Shown in pieces: positions 17,504 through 25,531 of a DNA stretch of 59,431 bases (its first letter is position 1; each line of letters begins with the position of its first letter). The notes beneath the pieces were generated by a model. That model saw only the letters and a program-made list of their open reading frames with translations, was not told the origin of the DNA and did no database searches. This DNA comes from Planctomycetota bacterium (lineage in GTDB: Bacteria; Planctomycetota; Planctomycetia; Pirellulales; Lacipirellulaceae), in the NCBI GenBank assembly GCA_029259915.1, contig JAJDED010000006.1, positions 1 through 59,431 of the forward strand, written 5' to 3'. Made by a program: the position numbers and the translations under genes.

Positions 17504-18802
17504 TCACGCCAACTTTGCGATCAACTTCTTTAACCGGCGACGGTAGCTGAAGTGCTCTACTTCGAGCCGGTGACGTGGTGTGTTGAGATAATGAATGCCG
17601 GCGTTCAAATCGGGCCTTGTTGCTCGCTTTTGTTGCGCGAACCAGTTTGCCGTTTGCGATTTTTTTTTCAGCGACAGCAAAAAATGCGTCACAAGCTGCG
17701 CCTGATAGTCAACCAATCCCCATTGTCCGCTGTCGGGTTGGATCAGCCCGAGACAAAACAGGTCGTCCCGTTGGGGGTGAAACACATTCATAAATAATTC
17801 GGGACTTCCATCGCGCCAATTGAGATGCTGACGATCGATGAACGGAAAACTGCACTTAAATCCTGTGGCAAAAATCACGAGATCGACTTCCGCACCGCTG
17901 CCATCGGTGAATGTCACGTTACGGCCGTCGAACCGCGCGATATCGGGCCGTACCGTCAATTTCCCGTGGGCGATTTGATCGTGTAATCGTGAATTGATGA
18001 TCGGATGGCTTTCGAACAATCGGTGATCGGGCCGCAGCAGGCCCGACAACTCCGCCGGTCCCAGCACCCAGCGAATCGCAAGCTTTGCGCCCAATCGCCG
18101 AACCCACAACGGCAATCGCCAGGAAAGCAAAAACTCGTTGCATTGGTCGATCGGCTTGCCTTTGAACAACTTTGGCAGCACATGATATCCGCGACGCATA
18201 CTGAGCAATGCCTGGCGCGCATGGATTGCAGCTTCCACGGCCAAGTCGCATCCCGAATTGCCGCCTCCCACAACCAACACACTTTTTCCGGCAAGCGCGT
18301 CTGACGTTTTCACTTCCGAAGAGTGCAGCACTTCGCCCGTAAATGTTCCCGGATATTCTGGCAACACGGGATCCCAATTGTGCCCATTGGCAATCACCAC
18401 TCCGCGGTACGTCCGCTTTTCCCCACCGGCAAGCGTGACATGCCAGCCGGCTGCGCTTGGTTCGATGCGTTCGACAGATGTGCTGAATTGAATGTGATCG
18501 ACCAGGTCAAACTCGCGGGCATAGTCGCGCAGATACTCTAGCACCTGACGGTGGCTAGGGAATTCCGGAAAATCCGCCGGCATAGAATAATCGGTGTACT
18601 CAGTCAGCCGCTTCGACGAAATCAAATGCGTCGACTCATGGACGCTGCTACACGATTTCTCAATGTTCCAGTTCCCACCGATGTCGTCTTCGCGTTCCAA
18701 GCAATCGAACGGAATCCCCGCTTCCAGGAAATTCTTCGCAGCCGCCAAACCTGAAGTGCCGGCACCGAGAATACAAAATCGTTCGGCTGTGGTCGGGGGC
18801 AT
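17504..18802 (-). CDS. Flavin-containing monooxygenase family protein
   Basis: FAD- and NADPH-dependent monooxygenase-like protein, 432 aa from ATG 18802; the upstream 34 codons of open frame are not protein-like. FAD-binding GAGTSG is at residues 13-18, the family fingerprint FTGEVLHSSEV (FxGxxxHxxx) is in the middle, and the NADPH-binding VVGGGNSG follows. FATGF near the C-terminus is the conserved ATG-containing motif of FMOs and Baeyer-Villiger enzymes. It may oxygenate N- or S-containing small molecules or ketones; the substrate is unknown. It is divergent from the XRE regulator, whose promoter region it shares. Confidence 0.88.
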   Translation of the reverse strand: MPPTTAERFCILGAGTSGLAAAKNFLEAGIPFDCLEREDDIGGNWNIEKSCSSVHESTHLISSKRLTEYTDYSMPADFPEFPSHRQVLEYLRDYAREFDLVDHIQFSTSVERIEPSAAGWHVTLAGGEKRTYRGVVIANGHNWDPVLPEYPGTFTGEVLHSSEVKTSDALAGKSVLVVGGGNSGCDLAVEAAIHARQALLSMRRGYHVLPKLFKGKPIDQCNEFLLSWRLPLWVRRLGAKLAIRWVLGPAELSGLLRPDHRLFESHPIINSRLHDQIAHGKLTVRPDIARFDGRNVTFTDGSGAEVDLVIFATGFKCSFPFIDRQHLNWRDGSPELFMNVFHPQRDDLFCLGLIQPDSGQWGLVDYQAQLVTHFLLSLKKKSQTANWFAQQKRATRPDLNAGIHYLNTPRHRLEVEHFSYRRRLKKLIAKLA

Positions 18803-18892
18803 GATTTCTCGGAAGACCTCGAAATGACAGAAACAGCCCCTATTATGCCTGCCGCTTCTTCCCCGCACATGCCCCCACCGGAAAAAGGCCTC

Positions 18893-18921
18893 TTGACGCA
18901 CCAACAGATTTAGTGTACAGG
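18893..18921 (+). promoter_or_regulatory. Candidate promoter of the XRE-family gene
   Basis: TTGACG (18893-18898), 17-bp spacer, TACAGG (18916-18921). It lies 50 bp before the GTG start of the regulator, in the divergent region with the monooxygenase. Confidence 0.35.
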
Positions 18922-18971
18922 TGTCTATGTCCCGTCGAGGGATTCTTTTAGCCCATACCAGGTGAATTTCC

Positions 18972-19508
18972 GTGGATGCAACAAGATCTCAGCCGTTGGC
19001 ACACGACCTGCGTACGCTGCATGGCGCGAACGTTCGCCGGCTGATGGCACGGCTCGACATGACCCAGCAAGATGTTGTCGACGCCTCGGGGCTCGATCAA
19101 CGCACGGTAAGAAGCATCTTGCAGGGCGTCACCCGGCCTCACGCTCGCACCTTGCACAAACTGGCCGAAGGACTTGGCGTCGCCACCGACGAGTTGTTTC
19201 AAGATCCTTATCATCACGTCGAAATTGCTTTCGACCGCATTACCAATCCTGTGGTAGGCGAGGTGGTCGATGCACGTCCGGAGTTGTTTGGTCGTTGGAC
19301 CCAAGCCGAGTTCGACGAACTGTACAGCCGCATGGCCGTGGGCGGCGAGTTGACCGAGGCAGGCGTTTTAGCCGCAGCCGAGGCAATGAATGCTCGCCGG
19401 CAGTTGATGGTTCAAGTCGCGGTAATCCTCGAAAGCAACGAAGCTGAATTGATGCGCGAATTCGTAGCGATGCTCTTCCGCCGAGTCACGGCTATCGACT
19501 CGTCTTAA
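18972..19508 (+). CDS. XRE-family helix-turn-helix transcriptional regulator
   Basis: DNA-binding protein of 178 aa with GTG start at 18972, AGGTGA 9 nt upstream. Residues about 15-75 form a Cro/C1-type HTH: NVRRLMARLDMTQQDVVDAS, then LDQRTVRSILQGVTRPHART and the trailing helix LHKLAEGLGVATDELF. The C-terminal 100 residues are alpha-helical and of unknown role (WTQAEFDELYSRMAVGGEL and a helix LMVQVAVILESNEAELMREF). It may sense a ligand or dimerise there. It sits between the monooxygenase and the end of the phage-derived cluster but points towards the cluster's 3' end, so it is more likely a host regulator than the phage repressor. Confidence 0.85.
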   Translation: MDATRSQPLAHDLRTLHGANVRRLMARLDMTQQDVVDASGLDQRTVRSILQGVTRPHARTLHKLAEGLGVATDELFQDPYHHVEIAFDRITNPVVGEVVDARPELFGRWTQAEFDELYSRMAVGGELTEAGVLAAAEAMNARRQLMVQVAVILESNEAELMREFVAMLFRRVTAIDSS

Positions 19509-19524
19509 ATCATAGTGAAGAGAT

Positions 19525-19672
19525 GAACCGCCAAGGACGCCAAGAGTGTTTAGAGGTCGGAAAAGGGGCGGTATCGATCGGACAAACTATTCGGTTCACT
19601 GATCTCTCACCCTTGCATCCTGCCTTCTTTAATCCATTCCTTGGCGATCTTGGCGTCCTTGGCGGTTTTTTA
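19525..19672. repeat. Periodic inverted-repeat element, GCCAAGGAC family
   Basis: The left arm GAACCGCCAAGGACGCCAAG (from 19525) has 9-bp units. The right arm (about 19640-19670) is CTTGGCGATC followed by TTGGCGTCCTTGGCGGTTTT, its reverse complement with an extra unit, ending in a T-run. Lies between the convergent XRE gene and the last gene of the phage-derived cluster and may terminate both. Confidence 0.85.
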
Positions 19673-19683
19673 CTTTTTGGGCC

Positions 19684-20331
19684 TTAGGTATCGACGCGCG
19701 TTACTTTGGCAATTGGCAAAACATCGATGCGCTCGGATTGCTCGTAGGACTCGATTTGATAAATCGTGCCGTCCTCGGCTACAAATCGATCGTCCGGTTC
19801 CAGCGCGATCGTTTCGCTGAGAATAATATCGAAGTGTGCCGTCGTTGCCACCGGTGTGACACTATTGTCGACGACCACCGTCGAAGGCTGGATCTTCACC
19901 GGCAGCGCGGAAAAAGCGTAATTCCAACCAACAATCTCCGGTCCGGAACCCAGGTCGCCCCAAACGGCCCGTTCGATATCGACACGATCAAAACAACCGT
20001 ACGCAATACGCAAATCGCGCGCAGCACATTTCCACCGCCCGAGCAACGACAAGGCCTCGACCTGCAAAATGGTCCAACGGTTACCTTGCAAATCGATGAC
20101 TGCGTCGCCAACCTCGGGCGGATCTTCTCCCGCGGGCAATTGCAGATGCCATAGAATGTCTGCCTGTCGCACGGCCCCATCGCTCGGCTCAGATTCCTGA
20201 GCTGTTTCTTGCTGCCGCTGTGCCGAGGAAACCGTGACGGTCTGGGACGATCCCCGACGCTGCAAGGTTACGCTTTCCAAACCATCGACAGCTTGCGCAA
20301 AATCTGTGGTCGGATCAAAACTGAGTGTCAT
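19684..20331 (-). CDS. Phage head-completion/adaptor-type protein (tentative)
   Basis: Last gene of the phage-derived cluster, 215 aa from ATG 20331, with GGAGGGAA about 9 nt upstream. Its ATG overlaps the stop of the 72-aa gene (ATGA), showing translational coupling. I see two similar segments: PEVGDAVIDLQGNRWTILQVE around residues 85-105 and ALEPDDRFVAEDGTIYQIES near 175-195. Each combines a short beta-hairpin with a 'GD/DD..' turn. This is reminiscent of small head-closure or stopper proteins of siphophages, here perhaps duplicated. The position after the capsid genes supports a connector role, but sequence evidence is weak and a minor virion protein is possible. Confidence 0.5.
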   Translation of the reverse strand: MTLSFDPTTDFAQAVDGLESVTLQRRGSSQTVTVSSAQRQQETAQESEPSDGAVRQADILWHLQLPAGEDPPEVGDAVIDLQGNRWTILQVEALSLLGRWKCAARDLRIAYGCFDRVDIERAVWGDLGSGPEIVGWNYAFSALPVKIQPSTVVVDNSVTPVATTAHFDIILSETIALEPDDRFVAEDGTIYQIESYEQSERIDVLPIAKVTRVDT

Positions 20332-20546
20332 CCCGTGGTTCCCTCCGACTGGCATTCAAAAGGTTGGCATTCGACGAGTTGGCGATCGCACCAATTGACC
20401 GTCCGTTGGAGCGATTCCATATACTCGGCCCACGATATTTTTTGGCCATCAACGGAATAGCTCGGCTTGGGATTTAAGGTCAATTGCTTGAGCTGGGCCA
20501 ACGCCTGAGCACGAATCGTAGTGATTTGATCTGTATTGGTAGACAT
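20328..20546 (-). CDS. Small phage-cluster protein, unknown
   Basis: 72-aa protein starting MSTNTDQITTIRAQALAQLK with GAGGTG upstream of ATG 20546. It is mostly helical with a WAEYMESLQRTVNWCDRQL segment. Stop and next start overlap (ATGA), and the preceding gene ends 3 bp away, so it is part of the coupled cluster. Proteins of this size and 'SY..DG...W.EY...L' layout are commonly found next to head-tail adaptor genes, but I cannot assign a function. Confidence 0.7.
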   Translation of the reverse strand: MSTNTDQITTIRAQALAQLKQLTLNPKPSYSVDGQKISWAEYMESLQRTVNWCDRQLVECQPFECQSEGTTG

Positions 20547-20549
20547 CGT

Positions 20550-20948
20550 CTATATGCACCTCAGTTGAAAGCGAAAAACAATCTTCTGTCCTGCGACAGG
20601 AACCAATTCGTAGCGAACCTGATAAGTGTCGCCTGCGTTTGAAAAGGCCTCCGCAAGTGAAACATCCAATTCATGGCGAAAATTGTAGCCTTGGGCGTCC
20701 ACAGTCCAGGCAGCGTCGACTTGCAACGTGTCGTAGATCACATTCGCCACGGCGAGCGACACATTGTCGTGACCGGTCACTGCGACAAGTGCCGTAGGGT
20801 CGTCCTTGGTTAACTTATAAATTGTGTAACTTGCCGACGAGATCGAAGCTTGGTTGATTGTCTGTGCCGAGGCATTGACAACACGGGCCATGAACACGGC
20901 GGAACCGTGTCGAAAAACAGTTCCATGAATATCTTTGGCATTGGGCAT
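20550..20948 (-). CDS. Phage-cluster virion protein, unknown
   Basis: 132 aa from ATG 20948, which overlaps the stop of the LamG gene (TAATG). The protein is beta-rich: it starts MPNAKDIHGTVFRHGSAVFM, with ASISSASYTIYKL and AAWTVDAQGYNFRHELD later, and ends FRFQLRCI. It resembles small virion proteins with an immunoglobulin-like or jelly-roll sandwich, but no named family can be given. Coupled to its neighbours on both sides. Confidence 0.65.
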   Translation of the reverse strand: MPNAKDIHGTVFRHGSAVFMARVVNASAQTINQASISSASYTIYKLTKDDPTALVAVTGHDNVSLAVANVIYDTLQVDAAWTVDAQGYNFRHELDVSLAEAFSNAGDTYQVRYELVPVAGQKIVFRFQLRCI

Positions 20949-21757
20949 TAGCTGAGTACCTCTCCCTGAAGAACGGATTGATTCATGCCGACGCCGGCCA
21001 CTGACCCCTGCCCTGCCACATAGTCGATTCCTGCAACGCCGAGAGACGCCGCGGATGCCGAGGCGTGATGAATTTGCTCCTGGTCGATTTGGTAAGGACC
21101 CACAGTGCGGTTGGGCATTGTCTGTGTGCCACGCCCAAGGGCTGTCAAGATGCGCGGATGATCCACTGTCGTTGCCGAACCAACCACCGTGGCTGCCGGC
21201 CCCCGCGCAGGCGTGTTCACTCTGCGCACACAATCGTGGTAAGCCGCTAGCTGCGAAGGGTTGGGGAGCGCAACCGGTGAACACCCCTTGGCCAGCAAGG
21301 TGATTTCTTGAAGTGAAAGTGCGCGGTTGAACACTGCGATTTCGGCGCCATCGACAGCATCGGACGTGGCAAAGCTACCAAGTTGGCCCTGAGTTGCACC
21401 GTCGAATACTCGGTTATCAATATTCAAGCCCGTATTTCCGCCGTCGAGCATTACAGTACGCTTATTCGCTGATTCGAATACTCCGGCAACATGATGCCAT
21501 TGCCCCGGAATCAATGAAGTGGTCGAGCGTGCTGTCCCTGTTACCCCTACAAAACTCACCGCAGCAGCTTTACCAGAGGAAAAATTCTCGGAAACCAAAG
21601 CGTGAAACGATCCGGTAGTTAGGCTATGCACACGCATCAAGAAAAAAAAGCTGGGTACGTTGGGAACGCGAAACCAACCCGTCAGCGTGAACGGGTAATC
21701 GGAAATCGGCAAAACTCCTAAGTCGACATAGCCAGATTGATTCAGTGCGAGGGCCAT
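20948..21757 (-). CDS. LamG/concanavalin-like domain protein of the phage cluster
   Basis: 269 aa, ATG 21757 with GGGAGG 8 nt upstream. Residues about 10-155 form a laminin-G/concanavalin A-like lectin domain: FTLTGWFRVPN, PGQWHHVAGVFES, VMLDGG, and DGAEIAVFNRALSLQEI, the last being the typical closing strand of LamG_3 domains. The C-terminal 100 residues carry an unrelated segment ending in NQSVLQGEVLS. Such domains bind carbohydrates or proteins. In a virion this would be a head decoration or fibre that sticks to a cell-surface glycan. Start lies 2 bp after the stop of the preceding gene. Confidence 0.78.
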   Translation of the reverse strand: MALALNQSGYVDLGVLPISDYPFTLTGWFRVPNVPSFFFLMRVHSLTTGSFHALVSENFSSGKAAAVSFVGVTGTARSTTSLIPGQWHHVAGVFESANKRTVMLDGGNTGLNIDNRVFDGATQGQLGSFATSDAVDGAEIAVFNRALSLQEITLLAKGCSPVALPNPSQLAAYHDCVRRVNTPARGPAATVVGSATTVDHPRILTALGRGTQTMPNRTVGPYQIDQEQIHHASASAASLGVAGIDYVAGQGSVAGVGMNQSVLQGEVLS

Positions 21758-21759
21758 GT

Positions 21760-22245
21760 TTATGCCTCCCGTAGCTCGAGGGCAATCAGTTCGATGTCGC
21801 CAACCATGGTGTCGACGGCATCGGTTGCCAAGCGTGTGACGAGCACTTGCAGTATATCGCCCGACGCGAGTCCACTTACGGCCATGGAAGCCGTTGTACT
21901 AACCACCAGATCGCCACTGGCCACAGGAGCACCAACCACCAAATCGGCGCTACCGCTGGGAGCTGGCGGGACATCTAAGTTTGCCCCCGCAGCCAGACGC
22001 ACCAATTCGACTCGCAGCTTGGCATTGCCTGTGACGGCTGAACTCGAAGTCCAGGTCACGATCGCTATGAGGCTTCCTCCTTGGTAGTGGCTAGGAACTA
22101 GGGTTTGGAATTGAGCTTGCTCGTCCACCGCATCGTCAAAATCTAAAACCACAAAATCGCCCCGTACGTCGACCGTTGCAAAATCGCTTGCTGGAGGACG
22201 GTTCGATAATGGATCAAGAGTAAAAAGCGAATCGCCAGATGCCAT
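21760..22245 (-). CDS. Phage-cluster structural protein, unknown
   Basis: 161 aa from ATG 22245 with AGGAG about 10 nt upstream. Beta-rich sequence beginning MASGDSLFTLDPLSNRPP, with VTWTSSSAVTGNAKLRVELV and a terminal VGDIELIALELREA. It looks like a jelly-roll sandwich, as found in phage head fibres, spikes or tail-like appendage proteins. It lies between the major capsid protein and the LamG protein in the same transcription unit, so a virion role is likely. No family name can be given. Confidence 0.65.
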   Translation of the reverse strand: MASGDSLFTLDPLSNRPPASDFATVDVRGDFVVLDFDDAVDEQAQFQTLVPSHYQGGSLIAIVTWTSSSAVTGNAKLRVELVRLAAGANLDVPPAPSGSADLVVGAPVASGDLVVSTTASMAVSGLASGDILQVLVTRLATDAVDTMVGDIELIALELREA

Positions 22246-22380
22246 TGCTATCGTTCTCCTGAGTAAGAAAATTGTGGGCCAAAAAACACTTTTGTTCCAT
22301 CTGACCCAGAGTCGAGCGCGATGGGACGGGACGCCCGACCCCGGGTCAGTGGTTCAATGTGAGCGAGTGTGCATCATGCA

Positions 22381-23541
22381 CTAGCCGGTGCTCTTTACGA
22401 CAAAACGTGGATTCAATACGGCTGCGGCTCCTCGCTCGCTGGCTTTGAAGCGAAGCACAACGTCGTTATTGAAATCGGCTTCGCTATTGATAGGAGCTTG
22501 CGCTACCGTGATCGGCCAGTTTTCCATGTAGGCAAACGCCTTCTGGAAATCGCCAACGAACCACCATTTCTTCGCGTCAGCTGCGGCAACTCCCGAGGCT
22601 ACAATGCGTCGGTATGCGAGCCGGCTTTCCTCCACTCGGTAATTTCCGAGTGGATTGGCGGCTGTGGTACCGGTCTGCGAGCCCGTGGCTGTGTAAGTGA
22701 TTTCCGCCGCGTTGAACACACGATGTGCCGCGTGACGGTATGCGGGTGTTACCAGCACTGTTGTTCCACTCACCAAGACGGGTTCGCCCGTATTGGGATC
22801 GAGTATGTCGGCAAAGAGCTGCTCGGCAGCATCGACATTCGACCAGTCCACCAACTCGTTCGCAGCCAATTCGTTGGACCACACACCGCTTGTGAAGTAG
22901 GTGTTGTAGCTGATGCCGTTGGACTTGTAGGGATTGGTTGCGCCAACCACGGTATCGAGAATTCGTTTTTCTTTATTGAGACCCAACACTTCACCCACTT
23001 CCGCAGCGCGCGAAAGAATCAGATGTGTCCGGTCAAAGAAGATTGCTTCTTTGGTAACCGGGACAATGAAACCGCGTTTGGAAGTGGAAGGCGTTTCGAT
23101 GTAATCTTCCCCAAAACCGAGATGCGGATAGGGCATGCCAGGGGCTACTTCTTCGATTTCGTCGGCGATGCGGCTAATTCCTGGGATTTTTTCTCCATCC
23201 ATCCGCGTCGGAATCGTTTGCACCAGTTTGGAAGCGACAAATGCATCTTGGGTGTAAGCGTCCAATATCTTCGAGTAGATCACTTGCCCCGTGATATTGT
23301 GAAATGCCGAGACGTCGACGCCGTCGCTCGCTTCGGTAACGCTGACATTGCCTCCGGAACGGGGATCGAGCATTCGCACCCACTGCCTTCCGTCCGGCAC
23401 AAGCGCTTCGGCAAGGTCGCGAATGCTAAAATCTTCGGGCTTCAAATCTCCATCGCGTAGAGATTCTGATAAATGCCGCACAGTGCGGTCGGCACCATCC
23501 AAATCGTAGCGGCGTCTGAGTTCGCGATAGTTGAGTGTCAC
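22381..23541 (-). CDS. Major capsid protein (probable)
   Basis: 386 aa; start is GTG 23541 with AAGGAG 9 nt upstream, in preference to the longer upstream frame. It begins VTLNYRELRRRYDLDGADRT. A helical N-terminal part (about 1-60) may act as a built-in scaffold. The body includes YTQDAFVASKLVQTIPTRMD, KRGFIVPVTKEAIFFDRTH and NEKRILDTVVG-like helix, and then a loop-rich domain ending in DVVLRFKASERGAAAVLNPR. This pattern fits an HK97-fold coat protein: the order protease, decoration, capsid is the standard head-module order. The name rests on position and fold-like features rather than on a recognised family signature. Confidence 0.72.
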   Translation of the reverse strand: MTLNYRELRRRYDLDGADRTVRHLSESLRDGDLKPEDFSIRDLAEALVPDGRQWVRMLDPRSGGNVSVTEASDGVDVSAFHNITGQVIYSKILDAYTQDAFVASKLVQTIPTRMDGEKIPGISRIADEIEEVAPGMPYPHLGFGEDYIETPSTSKRGFIVPVTKEAIFFDRTHLILSRAAEVGEVLGLNKEKRILDTVVGATNPYKSNGISYNTYFTSGVWSNELAANELVDWSNVDAAEQLFADILDPNTGEPVLVSGTTVLVTPAYRHAAHRVFNAAEITYTATGSQTGTTAANPLGNYRVEESRLAYRRIVASGVAAADAKKWWFVGDFQKAFAYMENWPITVAQAPINSEADFNNDVVLRFKASERGAAAVLNPRFVVKSTG

Positions 23542-23621
23542 AGAAAGGTTCTCCTTGTGATTGCTTTTGAAATACCTGAGCGTGTCCCGAAATTCGGCCA
23601 AAACCACGGAGCGTGGATCAC

Positions 23622-24095
23622 CTACGCCGCCGCTTGGGGCCCACCCCGTACCACGGTGCTCACCAAGTCGACCAAGACTTTCGTGCTTGCGGGGTCGACC
23701 TGTTTGACGCAACGACCGACCGCCAGATTAGGCGTAGCAACGCCAACAACGATTTGCGATTCAAGTTGGGTACCAGTTGGCTCCTCTGTGGAACCTAGCA
23801 AGTCGCCCACTTCGAAAGCCGCTGACAGACAGTCCAGATCAAACACGCCGCTAGTTGCTACGCGAATCGGATCCGTACTCGCCGACAAAGATGCCTGCAT
23901 GGCCACGCCCAGAAACTTGTCGTGGAACATCTCCTGGTTAGCTAACAATGTCCCTTGATCGGTAAGAGCTGACGCTGGCCGGACGTTGTTTCCTTCGAGA
24001 TACACGAGATCTCCGATCTCGATAACGAACCCAGACAAGACGGGAACCATCACGGGATTGGTTTCGCCGTAACGCCATCGCATCAAATTTGCCAT
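23622..24095 (-). CDS. Capsid decoration/head-stabilising protein (DUF2190-like)
   Basis: 157 aa from ATG 24095, AGGAGA 8-10 nt upstream. It begins MANLMRWRYGETNPVMVPVL, then EIGDLVYLEGNNVRPASAL, FLGVAMQASLS, IRVATSGVFDLDC and GDLLGSTEEP. The series of GD.V/L-type beta turns and 'FLGV...' segment is typical of small capsid-cement proteins (lambda gpD / DUF2190 / Gp-type stabilisers). They bind the expanded head. It lies between the prohead protease and the major capsid gene, as expected. Confidence 0.75.
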   Translation of the reverse strand: MANLMRWRYGETNPVMVPVLSGFVIEIGDLVYLEGNNVRPASALTDQGTLLANQEMFHDKFLGVAMQASLSASTDPIRVATSGVFDLDCLSAAFEVGDLLGSTEEPTGTQLESQIVVGVATPNLAVGRCVKQVDPASTKVLVDLVSTVVRGGPQAAA

Positions 24096-24131
24096 GAAAA
24101 ATATCTCCTGATAAAAAATATGGGAACTGTC

Positions 24132-25109
24132 TTATTTGGCGAGTGATTGAATCGCCGCAGCAAACTCTTTTGCATTGTTTGTTTCCGAAAAACGCGAAGC
24201 TTGCACTGTGAGTTGATCGCGTGATCTCGGACTGAAGTCTGCAAAGCTAGTCTGTTTGCTTGTCGCCGAGCCAATCAGCTCCGACCGTTCACTAATCAAC
24301 TGCTGCAGCTTTTTGTCGTCGTCAATCTTTATCAACATTTCGAAGAACGCGCGGCTGACCACTGGGTTTGCTGGGTGATCTTCCGTCCGATTCATTTCGT
24401 TTCCGCTCGCGACGGACAGTCGATGTTCGTTCAAGAGTTCGACCACGCGCTGCCTGCGCTGCGCGTCGGCAAGCTGGGACTGGGCTTCCTCAAGCCGACT
24501 TTGCAACTTCTGCGTTGCGGAAGCGCTGCACTCTTCGAGAAGATCAGGCCGATGCAATCGCAATGTTTCCAACGTAAGTGCATCCCAATGTGGCTCCTCG
24601 CCTTCGGATGCGTTCTGATCGTCGGCTTGCTCAAACAGGCCGCGTGTTGCCGCCGGGTCAGCAACAAGATCGACACTCTGCACTTGAGTGATTTGCTCGA
24701 CAACCACTTTGTTTTCCTCTCGGGAAAGTCGCGCGAGCACATTGTGAGAAAACCCCACATTGCGTGGATTGTGCTCAGCATCCCACGCAAGCTGCTCCGC
24801 CAAAGGATGCTTTGGATTGAAATGCAAATCGCCGAACAGGCCCTCGCTTTTGCGAAATTTCACGCTACGTATGACACCCAGCCGATCCTGATAATCGCGC
24901 GGAGTGAGGGGCCCTTCTTTGGAATGATTGACGTTGACTTTCGCCTCTTCGTACAACGCCTTGGCCTGTTCCAAAGCCGATTCGCGATAGTGTCGTCCGT
25001 TGCGCGAATACAAGCCGATAAGCTTGACGCCACTTAGCACCCCGCGATCTCGGTCCACTCGCACCGTAACACCGCGCGAATCGACAAATTCTTGTAGATT
25101 TTCCGCCAT
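24132..25109 (-). CDS. Prohead maturation protease with C-terminal scaffold-like region
   Basis: 325 aa from ATG 25109 with AAGGAG close upstream. It has an N-terminal protease domain with catalytic-type His62 in VNVNHSKEG and Ser121 in VGFSHNVLA, plus a nearby acidic residue in SVDLVADPAA, the layout of phage head maturation proteases (Mu I / S78-like). From about 165 on the protein becomes acidic and coiled coil (TQKLQSRLEEAQSQLADAQR). This is typical of a protease fused to an assembly scaffold that is removed on maturation. A hairpin terminator lies 40 bp upstream, so it may have its own expression level relative to portal and terminase. Confidence 0.85.
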   Translation of the reverse strand: MAENLQEFVDSRGVTVRVDRDRGVLSGVKLIGLYSRNGRHYRESALEQAKALYEEAKVNVNHSKEGPLTPRDYQDRLGVIRSVKFRKSEGLFGDLHFNPKHPLAEQLAWDAEHNPRNVGFSHNVLARLSREENKVVVEQITQVQSVDLVADPAATRGLFEQADDQNASEGEEPHWDALTLETLRLHRPDLLEECSASATQKLQSRLEEAQSQLADAQRRQRVVELLNEHRLSVASGNEMNRTEDHPANPVVSRAFFEMLIKIDDDKKLQQLISERSELIGSATSKQTSFADFSPRSRDQLTVQASRFSETNNAKEFAAAIQSLAK

Positions 25110-25148
25110 AATCTCCTTTCCCCGTGCTAGCCGAATAAGGACAAAAAA

Positions 25149-25187
25149 AGCCCCGCTAGAAACCCATGACGGGCTTTCAACGGGGCT
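25149..25187 (-). terminator. Internal rho-independent terminator in the phage cluster
   Basis: On the minus strand AGCCCCG and CGGGGCT (25181-25187 / 25149-25155) form a 7-bp stem. An inner stem GAAAGCCC/GGGTTTC forms within the loop, and it ends in a 7-nt T-run at 25143-25149. It separates the packaging/portal half from the protease-capsid half. Confidence 0.82.
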
Positions 25188-25266
25188 CGACTCAATACTT
25201 GCAACATGTGCAAGCTCAGTACGATACCTGAGAGGGTTGTTCTTCGATGACCCTCAATGTCTCTGT

Positions 25267-25446
25267 TTATCGAACCATTCGCTCAACTTGGATGCGCGTG
25301 GTTTGAATATGACCGTCTTGAACATTGACAGTAACACTTGCCGACCCGTAAAAACCGCGGCCACAAACGGAATCGATCAGTTTGGTAAACTCTGTCTCTG
25401 CCTGTTCGCGCTTGTCGGTCTTCGCGGTAGCTGTGTTTGTTCTCAT
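25267..25446 (-). CDS. Small YezD-like (DUF2292-like) protein
   Basis: 59 aa from ATG 25446; an upstream in-frame start would add six residues. The end of the protein, FYGSASVTVNVQDGHIQTTR, resembles small proteins of the YezD/DUF2292 group, with the pattern YGSV.V.VQDG.V...... Function unknown. It lies between portal and protease, just before the internal terminator. It may be a phage-encoded accessory protein or a host gene; the reading frame is short, so it could also be without a product. Confidence 0.55.
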   Translation of the reverse strand: MRTNTATAKTDKREQAETEFTKLIDSVCGRGFYGSASVTVNVQDGHIQTTRIQVERMVR

Positions 25447-25531
25447 GATGTCCGACTTTAGCAAATCTTGGTGGCTGATTCATTAACTATTTTTGGCCAC
25501 CTGCGACTCCTATCCGCTAAGCCGCAAGCGG

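Noticed and set aside
18972..19508. XRE regulator as the phage repressor
   Set aside because: It lies outside the 3' end of the cluster on the opposite strand, separated by a repeat, and divergent from a host monooxygenase. Not excluded but not supported.
22369..23460. 363-codon open frame antisense to the major capsid gene
   Set aside because: The minus-strand gene fits the head operon in order, RBS and coupling; the plus frame has no features.
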